A DNA stretch of 64,000 nt from Echinarachnius parma (lineage: Eukaryota > Echinodermata > Echinoidea > Clypeasteroida > Echinarachniidae), in the NCBI GenBank assembly GCA_037951105.1, contig JBAMJV010001312.1, forward strand, positions 1 through 64,000, read 5' to 3'. The stretch's first letter is position 1. Every line of letters begins with the position of its first letter. The notes below the pieces were generated by a model. The model saw only the letters and a program-made list of their open reading frames with translations. It was not told the origin of the DNA and ran no database searches. Shown here piece after piece: positions 1-11,219 of the stretch. The translations under genes were made by a program, and so were the position numbers.

Positions 1-149
1 CCTTCAGGTCAAGTAGTTATTATTATTGTCCAGATTCTCCAGTCCAGACAGACACTGACAAATCTAATTATCGAGAACCGGGAAGAGGGTGATAATGGGC
101 GCAATAGATCAGAAAACTTCCTTTTCTTGCAATTTTTTAATCCACGGCC

Positions 150-620
150 TACAGGAACCTGTGGTCCCTGGTACTTTTCGTTACTAGACCAAGGCCTATT
201 AGGGGAATCTTCAAAATTATAAGCTCAATTTGCGACAATATTTTGTTCATTGGACCAGAGGAGACACTTAACGCTGACTATAATGAGAGTAGATATGACC
301 ACAACAAAACAAAGAAACGCAAAATCTTGAAGGCAAGGGGTTAAGAAATGTGTACATGGATTAACAACTCTGGTCCATTCACGGGTCTTCAAAGTCTCAA
401 TCATTCTTGGTAATGGGGCATACCAAGGATTATCAAAAAATATCCACCTTGTTAAATTGTTTTGGTCATATTTGGCCTCGTTGCAGTCAGCGTTAAGTGT
501 CTCACCTTAATTGTCCAACAAACAAAATGTTGCCGCAAATTGAGCTTTAAATTTGTAGATTACATGTACCTTAATAGGATATGGTCTAGTAATGAGAAGA
601 GCAAGACACTTTTTATAAGA
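150..620. repeat. Fold-back inverted repeat, ~130-170 bp arms
   Basis: The stretch at about 160-283 reappears in reverse complement at about 483-610. Landmarks are GTCAGCGTTAAGTGTCTC, CGCAAATTGAGCTT and TGGTCTAGTAA, with small indels between the arms. The central ~200 bp is unrelated and AT-rich. This is the shape of a non-autonomous fold-back DNA element. No protein of more than 61 residues is open here and nothing in it resembles a gene. Confidence 0.6.
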
Positions 621-1200
621 CAAACAGTTAAAGGGAAATGGCAGTAGTGGGAAATAACTTTATTAGTCCAACTAATTGATTAGTATTATTGAAATAACAT
701 AAAAAGGAGCGTGTGTGGAAAAATCTGAACCTTACTATCGTCAAATGCAGAAATATCAGTTAAAACGTTTATGAAAGCCGCTGACATTGAGCCTAAATTC
801 ACCGTCAGCTTGGCCCGTCTACGCTGGACACATTCTATACGCTCGTTCGAGCGATTCGCTCGTGCGAATTACCATGTGCGCATTTGCCATAGGATTAACA
901 CGCAGCGCACGAGGCTGTATATCAACATACGACCATCGGCGAGATATCTATCCGCAACAGATGACTATTTACCAAATATATCAATTAGTAGGCGGTTTCC
1001 AGGCAAAATTTGTATCATCCCGTATTAGTAAAAACATATTCTTTCACATGATTGGTAATAAGAGCGTCCATTTCATTTTTTGAGAGGGGGGCGTTTCCCA
1101 AAACTGGTATTGGCCTTTAAACTTGTTACAGTTAATCTACATTTTAATTAAAACACAAGGGAGTACGACTATATATTCTTCACTCCAAGGATTGCCCAGC
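621..1200. other. Non-coding stretch
   Basis: AT-rich sequence with two overlapping short ORFs (771-1083) that show no domain, no repeat and no splice context. I see no gene, RNA or mobile element in it. Confidence 0.5.
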
Positions 1201-1204
1201 TTAA

Positions 1205-1741
1205 AGGGGTAGTTTAGTTTTAGTAAGGCTGAACTTAAGTAGCCAAAACCTGCACAGTAACATTATAAACTAATAGTTATAACTCCACCATGCTCGAAAG
1301 GTAACATACAAAATTACAAACGACTAAGTAAAAAGCCTGTTATCATTCAAAAAGAGCCATTGAAACACAAGAGGGCGCTTTTTAAAAAGGCATGGGTTTC
1401 AACCATTTTTCATACAAAATTATGCATGATGTTTTATTGATATAATGATTAAATAGCGAGATCATCAACAACTATTTAAAAAACGCTTTTGAAAATTTTT
1501 GAAAAAGTGCAAGCATTTTTTAATTTTTGTCTAAAAATCATCTAATTATTTGGGCCCCAAATAATTATAAGATCAGATATATTTATTGATATTTCAGCCG
1601 TTTCTGGGTCGATTTTGACCAAATAAAGTTTATTCTGCCATTAAAATTGCATGTTCTCTCAAATTCGACACTCAGTTTTTCATTACCTCACAAAAAAATT
1701 GTGATCTGCAGCGCCCTCTCTACCAAAACTAAACTACCCCT
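1205..1741. mobile_element. MITE family M1, complete copy with TTAA target sites
   Basis: TTAA at 1201-1204 and 1742-1745 flank inverted ends AGGGGTAGTTTAGTTTT and AAAACTAAACTACCCCT. The 537-bp body has no coding potential. Recognisable internal landmarks are AACTAATAGTTATAACTCCA, GAGGGCGC and AATAAAGTTTATTCTG. TTAA duplication is used by piggyBac and Kolobok transposons, so this is probably a non-autonomous derivative of one of those. Related copies lie at 20,895-21,564, 29,995-30,485, 34,858-35,275, 37,919-38,377 and 48,694-48,870. Confidence 0.85.
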
Positions 1742-1759
1742 TTAAGGTGGGTGAAATAT

Positions 1760-2085
1760 TTTTCAAAGTTTCAGTAAATGGCAGAATGTTGGCGAGTACA
1801 AAAATTAGATTGCCTTCAATATATGAATTGATTGATGTATTGACAACAGCTTTGGAAGGAGACATAACACATGACTCATAAAATCAAGAACATTGAGGAA
1901 TTCTATAACAGGTTAAACTGGGTTGGTGAAATATTATTCAAGTCTTCAATAAATGGAAGAATTTTATTTGAGGCAAGTACAAAAATAGTTGTGTTTTTAA
2001 TAGATCAATGAATTGATCAATATAATGACAACAGCTTTGGAAGGAGACATAACACATGACTCATAACATGAAGAACATTAATATT
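1760..2085. repeat. Tandem duplication, ~186-bp unit, two copies
   Basis: Both units share GGTGAAATATT near their start and the near-identical block ACAGCTTTGGAAGGAGACAT followed by AACACATGACTCATAA, at 1845-1880 and 2031-2066. It is non-coding and lies directly downstream of MITE M1. Confidence 0.7.
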
Positions 2086-2357
2086 GAGCGCATCTGTTCT
2101 TTTCTGTCCTGAATGTGCAGAAAGAGTTCCCTTCATTACAACTTAAGACAGCCAGCCAGGCACCACTTAAAGATGAGATAATTTATGTCTCGAGATATGA
2201 GTCTTCTTTTATTTGAAGACATACGTGCTCATTTTTGTCATGAGATTTAGGATCTCCTTCAGAGGGGGTGGTAAAAGATGACTCAATGAAATAATTCATG
2301 AACAAAAAGCAGATATTTGACTCCTAATTCGATCCTGGATAAATCTGGGGGATCCTC

Positions 2358-2451
2358 TCATCGCAAGGGATTGTCGCATTGATCAAGGTTTAGCTTGACA
2401 GAGGCGTCAGACACAATTTTCAGAAGCTTCAGGAGTCTAGGTACGAGGTGC
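2358..2451 (-). CDS. Coding-like patch, possible terminal exon, unknown protein
   Basis: On the minus strand this reads HLVPRLLKLLKIVSDASV followed by KLNLDQCDNPLR and a stop, preceded by AG at a possible acceptor. The leucine/lysine-rich composition looks more like protein than the surrounding AT-rich DNA. I do not recognise the protein. It might be the 3' exon of the patchwork at 2,965-3,546, but the phases I can propose do not join, so the link is unproven. Confidence 0.25.
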
Positions 2452-2964
2452 TTACAGGGTTACACTTTATGGCGGTGTCATGGTATTATAAGTTGGTTTA
2501 AAACATAGTTGTCAATCAAAATAATTATGAATAATGAAGAGAAATAAAATTGGCAACAATAGTAGTTTTTGACTGATTGTCATCAAACAATAACATCGAC
2601 AACTGGCTGTTTTGTCTGCCATCTTTGAGGCCCGAATTTTCATCCGGGGGCTACATTTAACACTAGGTTATTTTAGTCCCGACTTAAATTTAACATAATG
2701 GTTGGTACACCCAATTTCGACTTATTCCGTCTTTTGATTACATTTACTTCACATGCATGGATATAGGAGCTAAAATTACATCTCATAATGTAACGTGTTA
2801 TATTTAACCCAGGACTAAATTTAAGGCTTAGCTGTATCTAAGTCTAACTCTTGTCACAGTTACTACACCCCTGCCCCATCCCCTCCATGAGGAAATTTTA
2901 AATGTATAAGAATATTAAAGTTCATTGTTAATCGACTGAGGACAGGCAAAGTACAAGGAGGGAG

Positions 2965-3546
2965 TCAGGGAGACAAAGAGGCAGGCAGAGACAGACCTGG
3001 AGGATGACATGGACAGGCTTGAAAGTTTAAACTGATGTTGTTGAGAGGTTTGAGGGAGGCCAAGGACAGAGAAGGATGTAGGGAGTTGGATGCCAAGCCA
3101 CTGGTGGCGCCCCTACGGTCTTTCAGACAATGGGATAGGTAAGGTGAGGAAACCACTGAGAAACTGTAAGAAACTTCACATGCAAGAGACCAGTCCCAGT
3201 ATCCCTGCACATAGGAACAAATATCTAGATTTATCAGAACTTTTGCAATGAAATGGTACCTGGATAGGTCTCTTTGAAACTAATTTTAGTTGGACCATCC
3301 AGGAACAAGTAATTGTTGGATTTGGGAGATTTCCAAGTGGAAGAGAATCACCGAATCGGCTTGTGCGAGTCAGAGCCAATCTATCGTGATGGCATCAAAA
3401 CGTGATTGAGTCACTAATTTACCGCCAAGGATGTCGTAAAGATGTCAACAGTTCGGTGGAATACGAGAGGACTGCTGGCGGAGAAACAAGGTATCGCTTA
3501 ATCCTACTTCCTATTGGAGGCGGATATGGTTGGATTAAACAGGCCA
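2965..3546 (-). CDS. Three phased minus-strand coding patches, unidentified protein
   Basis: Patch 1 (3546-3423, after acceptor ATTACAG) reads QPYPPPIGSRIKRYLVSPPA then VLSYSTELLTSLRHPW. Patch 2 (3380-3260) reads LALTRTSRFGDSLPLGN then LPNPTITCSWMVQLKLVSK. Patch 3 (from 3204, after acceptor TGTGCAG) reads GYWDWSLACEVSYSFSVVSS and continues to a donor near 2996 or a stop at 2965. The reading phase is kept across both junctions, each with GT and AG. The implied introns are only 42 and 55 bp, very short for an animal, so this may instead be a decayed or chance pattern. I cannot name the protein. A plus-strand reading with donor GATAG/GTAAGG at 3139 competes for the same DNA. Confidence 0.35.
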
Positions 3547-3623
3547 CTGTAATTTTTCAACAAATTTTGGGAATATGGAGGCCTAACTTTAGTAATAAAA
3601 TGGCAAGAAACCTAATTTCTTAA

Positions 3624-4060
3624 CCTCAACTAAATCCATCGAACTTGTACCCTAACCACATTGAAATTAAAATTAGAAATTACTTATTACAAGTTACATA
3701 TTTAAATAAGATTGTATTTCAGGCAGAGCTTGTCTTCAACCCGAGTTCTTTAATGATCAATTTTTAAATTTGTTATAAACTTGTCATTTTCTTACTTATA
3801 AACCTTATTTTCTAGACAATCACAATTTAAGGGAATCATAAAACGAGAAATGTTTTCACTAAAATATGAATCACATCAAAACATTGTCCAACCATGATAA
3901 TGTTGTCTTCAAATGAGAGAATGTAACAGCTCTACTGTATGAAAGTTATGAAGTTAATAATGAATACCTCATACCACCCAAGGATGACAGTCCTACGTAC
4001 ATGTATAAGGTTACGAAAAATCATAATACATGTATGTGTATATATGCAGTATGTAGACAA
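3624..4060. other. Non-coding AT-rich stretch
   Basis: No ORF, repeat or RNA signal that I can support. Confidence 0.5.
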
Positions 4061-4316
4061 TATGTGACCGGCTATAGCAAAACCCGGCACTTGTCTGTAA
4101 GAATCCAAATGTAGATATTCATACCATTACAACGGCCTTATCACAACCTTTCATTTGATCCTTTAGTCTACCTTATTGGTCAATAATTGGAAAGATATGA
4201 TTGTTTCAATTTTACAATCATAGGTCTTTTACACACATTGTGTGAACTTAAAATGCCCATTACTTCAAAACGTGAATTACCGACAAGTGCTGGGTTTTGC
4301 TATAGCCGGTCACATA
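4061..4316. mobile_element. MITE with ~42-bp TIRs
   Basis: The left end TGTGACCGGCTATAGCAAAA continues into CCCGGCACTTGTC. It is mirrored on the right by GACAAGTGCTGGGTTTTGC then TATAGCCGGTCACA. A TA dinucleotide flanks both ends (target duplication probable). It is 256 bp and non-coding. Confidence 0.75.
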
Positions 4317-4580
4317 TGTTACATAACATGTACGTGTTTGAATGTATCTGTTTCATCACGTTGCAGTGTTCAGTAGCCTTGAGTGTTATGTGCAATCAAC
4401 ATTACCAGGTTAATGAGAGGTGTTCTGGAAGTGACATCACCACACCTGCCACAGAGCTGATAGAGTCTTACTTCTGGAATCCATCCAAAAATTATACTTT
4501 ATATAGGGTGTTTTTTAAACTCTTTCACATTGGGCGGAGAATTACAATCAAAATTGTATCAAATAGCAGAATTGTTACTA
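4317..4580. other. Intergenic; weak exon-like patch
   Basis: A minus-strand block (about 4,463-4,396) is bounded by acceptor-like GATTCCAG and donor-like CTG/GTAATG and reads VRLYQLCGRCGDVTSRTPL. Its phase does not match the patches at 3.2-3.5 kb. I regard it as unproven. Confidence 0.2.
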
Positions 4581-4584
4581 TTAA

Positions 4585-4971
4585 AGGGATCTAGTAACTT
4601 TGTTGACATGTGCAAAAAGTGATGAATGGTTGATATTGATGTGTATTGTTGTAATCTGATATGTCCACTAAGTAATGTGTGAAAATTTCACGTTAAATGG
4701 ATGTTATATGGCAGAGTAATAGGCGTAAATGCAAAGTGATATTCACCAACTCATTGCACTGACTTTGTACATGGTTATGACTATCCAGTGGATAGTTAAA
4801 AATCTGAACACTTCAATCGTAAATATCTTTTTAACGACAGGGAAATTTGAAAACCCAAAACCTGTTCCATGCTTCTATTGTTAAAACGAATCCAACGAGG
4901 TAATATATAAATAAGCGCTAGGATTCCAAGTAAGTTTTGAGGATTTTGACAATGTTAGTACTGTTCCCTTT
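4585..4971. mobile_element. MITE family M2, copy 1 (TTAA target)
   Basis: TTAA at 4581-4584 and 4972-4975. The ends are AGGGATCTAGTAACTTTG and CAATGTTAGTACTGTTCCCT, imperfect TIRs. The body includes CAAAAAGTGATGAATGGTTG and ATTCACCAACTCATTGCACT, shared with the copies at 26,654-27,053 and 61,209-61,556. No coding capacity. Confidence 0.8.
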
Positions 4972-5184
4972 TTAAAACCAATTTAAATATATTTTTATAG
5001 ATCAGTTTGAAAACAGAAGATATATAGGATCAAATCAAGTTTGATCCAATTTTGAACAGCTCACAAATTATTTTGAGCAGCATCGACCTGTATTGATACG
5101 CTCAAATGTGTACCTAAATTCAGAAATGAGAGGAAATAAAGGAGAAACAAGTGTATTTTTCACATCAGTGACATCATCACCAGA

Positions 5185-5339
5185 CCAGGGGAGTGTTTCA
5201 CAAATAGTTGCAAAGAGTTGCAAGTCAGAAAATATGCACATTTGAACCAATCATATTTGCACATTTAGTCACATGTTCTGACTTTCAATTAATTGAAACT
5301 TTACAATCGATTGCTACTCTTTGTGCCACACCCTCCAGG
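5185..5339. mobile_element. Small MITE with GTGTTTCACAAA ends
   Basis: The left arm CCAGGGGAGTGTTTCACAAA pairs with the right arm TTTGTGCCACACCCTCCAGG. AAGTCAGAA and TTCTGACTTT pair further in. It is about 155 bp and non-coding. A similar end sequence is used by the element at 34,328-34,453. Confidence 0.6.
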
Positions 5340-6320
5340 TTAATGTGGGTCTTTGTATACAGTACAAACAAATATTTAATGATAATTGTTCATACTTTGT
5401 ATAAATTGAGCACTTCACAAAATGATTTAAACTTTTTCAGAATTGAGACCAATTCAAAAGGAGTCTGACTTATGATGTGAAAGGCCATAAGAGAACCATT
5501 ACAACATAACATGTAGTACACGAATGACACAGATGATCAGAGGTGCTGGTATTTAAAGGGTAAAGTGAAGAAGCAAACAAAAGTTGTGCAATATGATTGG
5601 TCGAAAGTTGAGAAAAGCTGGAAGGCCTTGGTGGGATGTCAGTGAGAATTACTCAGAACATAAATAACCTCTTAAAAAACAGTATGACTTTGCGGAACAG
5701 GTCTGAGTGGAAACGCAGGTGTAGACGTGTAGGCCTTATGTATGCGCAATTACAATTTTAGCACATCAAAGGTTACATGCAGGCCTACATGTATCTATAG
5801 ACTATATGTATGCACTATACATTATAAAATGTGCTTATTAATGTTCATTCCAAACTAAATCATAAATAAATTAATTTATGGGGATTCCAAGGTAGTACCC
5901 CATGCCTGCACTTAAATTTGTCACAAATTTGTGTAAAATACCCTTCCCCCCCCCCCTACTTTGATCATTCAATTCATGATTTTACATTGAACAATTTCAT
6001 ACTAATAAATCATTTCAAACAAATATTTGATTTTTTTAATCAACGAGTAATGGAACGATCCTCAAAAATCCATTGTGTCACCAAAGCACTACTATTCGCA
6101 TACGCTTCTCATGAAAATCACCGTAGGCCTAAAAATTATGGATATATATGCAAAAAGCTGCATCACTTTAGAGTTTAGTGATCCCTCACACATATTCCTA
6201 ATAGTTGATTTCTTATCCATCGGATTTGTGTCAGGTTTATAATAGCTTCAGTCTGACCACTGCAAGCACTGAAGAGGGTTTCAAGGATGAATGCCGTAAC
6301 GGAATCTTTCTACGAAATTC
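5340..6320. other. Non-coding stretch
   Basis: AT-rich with a C-tract near 5,946. No gene, RNA or element boundary recognised. Confidence 0.5.
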
Positions 6321-6379
6321 TAGCTCTGTCGGCCGGTTATTGATTTGGAGGTCTTTGTTTCAGATCCCGGGGAAGCCCC
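6321..6379 (+). repeat. Degraded tRNA-like SINE head
   Basis: TAGCTCTGTCGG resembles a pol III A box, and TTTCAGATCCCGGGG sits about 40 bp downstream where a B box would be. The T loop is no longer canonical, so this is a decayed tRNA-derived SINE and not a functional tRNA. Confidence 0.35.
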
Positions 6380-9300
6380 ATTTTCATTTAAATTCTGGTC
6401 AGTTTCCTTACAGGTGTATGTTTGAAATAAATACAAATTGAGTAAAATAACAAAACAATCATACCCAGACAATATTTTACAGAAAGATTGCCTTGGAGTT
6501 GTAATAGCTTATTTTCGCTACTGATCCATGATCATCCATCCAGTTGTCAAAAATTGTTATATATTCATAATTTCATTACAACCCCAAAACATAATTTTGC
6601 AGCCAGCAGCCCACAATATTGGAAATTACATTTCCCAATGACGTATAATCCCAGGAGTATAAATATACAAATTATCATTATAATCTAAATGAATCTGTAT
6701 TACAGTTACCTTACAGAGTACAGGCTCTACACTGAAAATAAATACATGATGTATAATATGTCATTTTCATAACAACATAAACAGTAAGATAATAGTTATT
6801 GTACAAAACCATACTGGCATATAGTCGGCAGTACAGAATCCTACTGCAATGTACATTATTGTATTGTTTGTAGACTACACAGGTGCAACATACCCATTCA
6901 TAACAGCAGTTTCTCCTGATGATTTCTCCAAATTCACGCTAGCTGGCACCAAGTTAGCTAGTCAAGTAGTTACATCTCTTTATTGGTACCCATCAAAATG
7001 ATAGAAATGTGGTAAACTAGTTCTTAAAACACTGAAAACACGAGCTTGAAAGTTGGAAGTATAATGGTATGATGTACGACAGTCGATCGGCGCTAGTGGT
7101 GTGTACACGGGCGAGTGCTTCCTATCTTCCCGATCGAGTTCTCCACCTTTTTATACCAAGCGACGCGTCGCGAGCAAAGACCAAAATGCAATGTGCACAA
7201 AATGTGTAGGATGCAATGGGGGTATTTAGTCTACAAAGACAGACCTTTGTTCTTGTTTTGTTGAATTATAATTTATCTTCAGAATCTTGCTTGCTAACCT
7301 AACCAGGCGCCGTACGTAGTACGGCGCTGATCACAGTTACTTGCTTGCATGAACTAATTTATAAACGCCATATTTTGATGACTGTTTGTACGAATTAAAT
7401 TTGTATCATTTATGTAAAGTAAACGTGATCAAAATCATCCTGATCCTGTGGTTTGGGGCTGTGTTCGATCGGTGAAATGAGGAGTCGATTTATAAAGAAA
7501 TAGATCAGAAGAATGAATCATAAATCATACTTCTCATCTAGGAAATATATAACTTCAAAGAGAACTACATACAAGACTACTGTATTTTATTTGATTTACT
7601 AGTAGATGACCATAATGTTTGTGGTCCTGATCAAATTGAGAGCAGTTATTATTCAATTTGTTTGCGCCTGTTCCATACTCATGAATAAACTCCACAAAGG
7701 GAAAAGAAGTGAAAATTTACGTTATGAATACTAATTTGCAATGCTAATGAACTCAATGAGGGTTTGTATTTGTACTTTAAATAGGGTGATTTGCAGAAAA
7801 GTACATCCAGGTGCAAAACACATATATATTTCAATACAATATGCATACGGCCCGTTATGCCTCCTGGCATATAAAGCTAAATATAGGAAGAATAATCATC
7901 ATAAAGTGCTCTTTTATTGATGGCATTATAGCTAGGCGGCAGTTATTTTGTCGCTGGTGTAAAATCTTATATGATTATTTTTTAAAATGTTAGTCAACTA
8001 ACAACATGGTCATAAATAAACAACTCTTATTTACAAATTCCAAACAAATAAGCGAATTAGAAATTTGGATCCCTTATAACAAGACATTATCAGAGCCGTA
8101 CACGGCTCTGGACATAATGTTTATTACGCAAGTTTTTTAATATAAATACCATGAAAGTTATTCTTCTAAAACATATATATTTGTACTTTTTCATTACATA
8201 TAGTTGTATGTGGAAAGTTTATTCATTGCATTTTTCAGTTCAGCTCTTCTAATATGATACATGTTAGCGATTCAAGGATATATTACACCAAAAAGGATTC
8301 AAGAAAAGGGGGTGTTTCTTTTTTAGTTCACAACGCATTTTTTCCTCAATTATTATTACAGTAAATTAACGTATTTATTAGAAAATACGGAATAATAAAA
8401 AGTATGAATACAAACATCTTTTGACCTATTTACAAAGTGAATAACACCGTGACAGTAAAAGAACATTGCATTTGTATGAAACACAGATTTAGCTTCATTT
8501 GGAGTCAAGCATGCACTTATTTTGATAAACATACATGTCAGCACGTCGAAGAATTGGGAGGAAATATCAATTTGATTTTTTTAGTAGAAATTCTCCCAGG
8601 TTAGCTCTGTGCAGTTTCACTAACTTGGGTCGACATAGCACAAACAAAAATGTTATGAACATTCATTTATTTTTGTGAAAACAAGAAGTTCTTTAATCTA
8701 AAACAGACGAGGTGTGATGCGCGGATAGGAAATGAAAGAAATTAACATTTTCAACATGGATGTCATGCACTAAGATGGGATTATGTCGCCTTTTAACATG
8801 CATGGCGTACGTGAGGACATACTTTAGGGGATGCTGATTTGTTCCCGAATATTGCCCCCTCCCCCCACCCCCCCCCCCCCCCCCCCCTCCTTTTTTTAAA
8901 ACCATAATTATGGTTGGTAACGAACAATATCATTTTGCCCGATAACTGGAAGATTTTGCCCATAAGTAGATACATTGCCCCTAAATTAGGACGATGGTGA
9001 AGTCTATCGGTGTTTTCAGAACTATTGGGGCTACAAATATAGCCTCCCCCCCCCCCCCCCCCCCCCCCCACTCCACCACTCCTCGTACGCTATCCTCCCG
9101 TGGTCTGCAATAAAGTTTACAAATATACATTATTGTGTATTGAGTATTGAGTTTCCCGTTTGCAAAGGGTTAATTGTAAAAGGAAAGAAGAGAGATAGAA
9201 ACTTCCCTCGGGCCGCTGGAACCATGGACGTGTGACTTGACAAAGCAACGCGCTGGCAGATTCTATTTATAATCGTATTTTGTTTTACTATGTACAGTAT

Positions 9301-9911
9301 AGAAAATCATGACAGAATGTTACAAATTCAAATTTTTTGTACGAAGATTTAACAAATTAATGTGTGTTTTCTCCGATCCGTGAAATTTGATTAATAATCT
9401 TACGAATTGGGTTCATAGAAGTGTTCCTGATTTTGATCAGTTGAATTCCTCTAATTTGTCTATATTTAGTTTGAAATTTAGGATTCAATTCGGCTATCGG
9501 CTATACAATTTACTTATCTTGTATTCAAATCGCATCTTAGACTCGGTACGTCAGTAAAAACTAATTCTAAGTGAAATATATGATGACGTCATAGTTTTGG
9601 TACACACATTTTAGTTCATTAATTAAATTAATCTACATGTTAGCATTAATCAACAATTTAAGTCAATTGCTGAACGGTTTGAATTTTGTTATGAATACTG
9701 GCCTTGCATAAAGTTTGGAGGGTTCATTTGGATAAAAATGTACCTGTGTGTGTTTTTGTTAAATTGAAAAATCGATCATAATTTGTTTGCGCCCTGTGTC
9801 TATATACAAATAATACATGTTCATATACATAAATGTGACAAAATTACATACAATTAATTACACAAAAACAAAATACATTTTCATTGTAATAATACATCAA
9901 AGTCATTAAAT
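6380..9911. other. Non-coding stretch with short hairpins and C-tract module
   Basis: No credible gene. A perfect 21-nt palindrome lies at 7,307-7,327 (GCGCCGTACGTAGTACGGCG plus C). A hairpin, CAGAGCCGT/ACGGCTCTG, lies at 8,091-8,110. A ~230-bp module at 8,850-9,072 is bounded by two runs of about 20 C and carries TTTTGCCCGATAA and TTTTGCCCATAAG; a similar C-bounded module is at 20,404-20,695. Glycine-rich ORFs over the C-runs are artefacts. Confidence 0.5.
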
Positions 9912-10130
9912 GAAGAAGAAGAAGAAGAAGAAGAAGAAGAAGAAGAAGAAGAAGAAGAAGAAGAAGAAGAAGAAGAAGAAGAAGAAGAAGAAGAAGAAGA
10001 AGAAGAAGAAGAAGAAGAAGAAGAAGAAGAAGAAGAAGAAGAAGAAGAAGAAGAAGAAGAAGAAGAAGAAGAAGAAGAAGAAGAAGAAGAAGAAGAAGAA
10101 GAAGAAGAAGAAGAAGAAGAAGAAGAAGAA
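9912..10130. repeat. (GAA)n microsatellite, ~73 uninterrupted units
   Basis: An uninterrupted run of GAA triplets, about 219 bp, read as poly-K on one strand and poly-L on the other. Both ORFs over it are artefacts. Long pure GAA/TTC tracts are known to form triplex (sticky) DNA and to be unstable in length. Confidence 0.97.
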
Positions 10131-10765
10131 TTACTTCTTCTGTAAAAGGCGTCTTCAAATTCCTTAATAATACTTTCACCGACGACTAAAACACCATCTT
10201 GACTGGCAAAATATACAATTTACCTTAGTAAAAAAGTTATAAAATATAATTTTGATAATGATAAACAATAAATTAGAAAATATGAACAGTTCATGAAAAT
10301 GTGTCAGTAATGAAAACAATGATGATTTCAAAATAAATCGATTAAAAATTAATATTTAAAAAAGGAATTCAATTATCTAAAATCGGTTAAATCATACAAA
10401 CTATAGTTGTCAAATTACAAGTAAACGTATATAGTATGTATCATAAAATCATGTCATCACAATTATGAATACATCATCGACTGAAGAAAAGTTGAACAAA
10501 GACAATTAAATATTTAAATAAAATCATTTAATGACATTAGCAAATGTTCATATTTCATGTCAATATATTGAAATGGAATCAGTTTTATACGAATGAAATA
10601 ACAAAATGAACCATTTTCCATTTACAATTTGCTAAAATATTAACCAAATTAATTCAATGTACTTCAAAGATGACAAAGATATTAATAATTAAAAAAACAA
10701 TTAGCAGAAAATGATTGAAAATGACAATACATATTGTACTGAAACTGGTCCTTAGATATAATCTC
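10131..10765. other. Non-coding AT-rich stretch
   Basis: Nothing recognised between the GAA tract and the putative exon. Confidence 0.5.
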
Positions 10766-10771
10766 ACTCAC

Positions 10772-10808
10772 CCGGGTTGAAGGGGGGACTTTCTGAAAGC
10801 ACAGGCAT
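10772..10808 (-). CDS. Putative first coding exon, MPVLSESPPFNP, unidentified gene
   Basis: On the minus strand an ATG in good context (TTGACCATGC) opens MPVLSESPPFNP. It is followed by a strong splice donor, GG/GTGAGT, at 10,771-10,766, leaving phase 1. Upstream DNA to about 10,990 would be the 5' UTR. The exon is too short to appear as a long ORF. Further exons would lie at lower coordinates or before the window; the patches at 2.4-3.5 kb are candidates only by strand and order. I do not recognise the protein. Confidence 0.4.
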
Positions 10809-10989
10809 GGTCAACTTGATGTAGAAGGTGTCCTAAAAAACGAGGGAAAATTCTGCAGAAGTCAAGTTTCGACTTACAATCTCTCAAAAACTGCGAAGTA
10901 AACGTCAGTAACTGAAACAGTGTCTCGCAACTTATTTTGGAGTTGAGCAAGGAAGTTTATGATCTAACGTTCCAAAACTAAATAGATAA

Positions 10990-11154
10990 CCGATTCCTAA
11001 GTTCTCAACCGAGTCCGCGGCCGTAAACTCTTTTGATTGGTTGGATGGGGCTGTCAATCACTTACGGTGGGCGGAGTTTAGCTCATCATTTCCTGAAAAC
11101 TTTCCCCCCTGTGTTTTAACCGTAGCAAATATCCCGCCAAGCCCTTCCAGCGGA
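10990..11154. promoter_or_regulatory. Putative bidirectional, GC-richer promoter
   Basis: A local rise in GC carries CCAAT-type sequence (GATTGGTTGGATGG), a GC box (GTGGGCGGAG) and an E2F-like ATCCCGCCAA. It sits between a minus-strand first exon (ATG at 10,808) and a plus-strand ATG at 11,155. Sp1/NF-Y/E2F motifs are typical of divergent housekeeping promoters. The motifs are seen; the function is inferred. Confidence 0.4.
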
Positions 11155-11217
11155 ATGGGTGAGGATGATTTTCCGTTGCTACCTACCCCTAAACTCCTGG
11201 CTAGATGTCACTGCTAA
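11155..11217 (+). CDS. Short ORF after the divergent promoter, MGEDDFPLLPTPKLL
   Basis: ATG with purine at -3 and G at +4 opens MGEDDFPLLPTPKLLARCHC and a stop. The acidic/proline composition is protein-like. A donor-like ATGG/GTGAGG overlaps the start, so the ATG may instead belong to an exon spliced at 11,158. Possible readings are the start of an exon, an upstream ORF, or chance. Unidentified. Confidence 0.25.
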   Translation: MGEDDFPLLPTPKLLARCHC

Positions 11218-11219
11218 GT

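Noticed and set aside
8693-9071. Glycine-rich minus-strand ORFs
   Set aside because: Produced by C-runs on the plus strand; no other protein-like content.
9844-10179. Poly-Leu (minus) and poly-Lys (plus) ORFs
   Set aside because: Pure translation of the GAA microsatellite.
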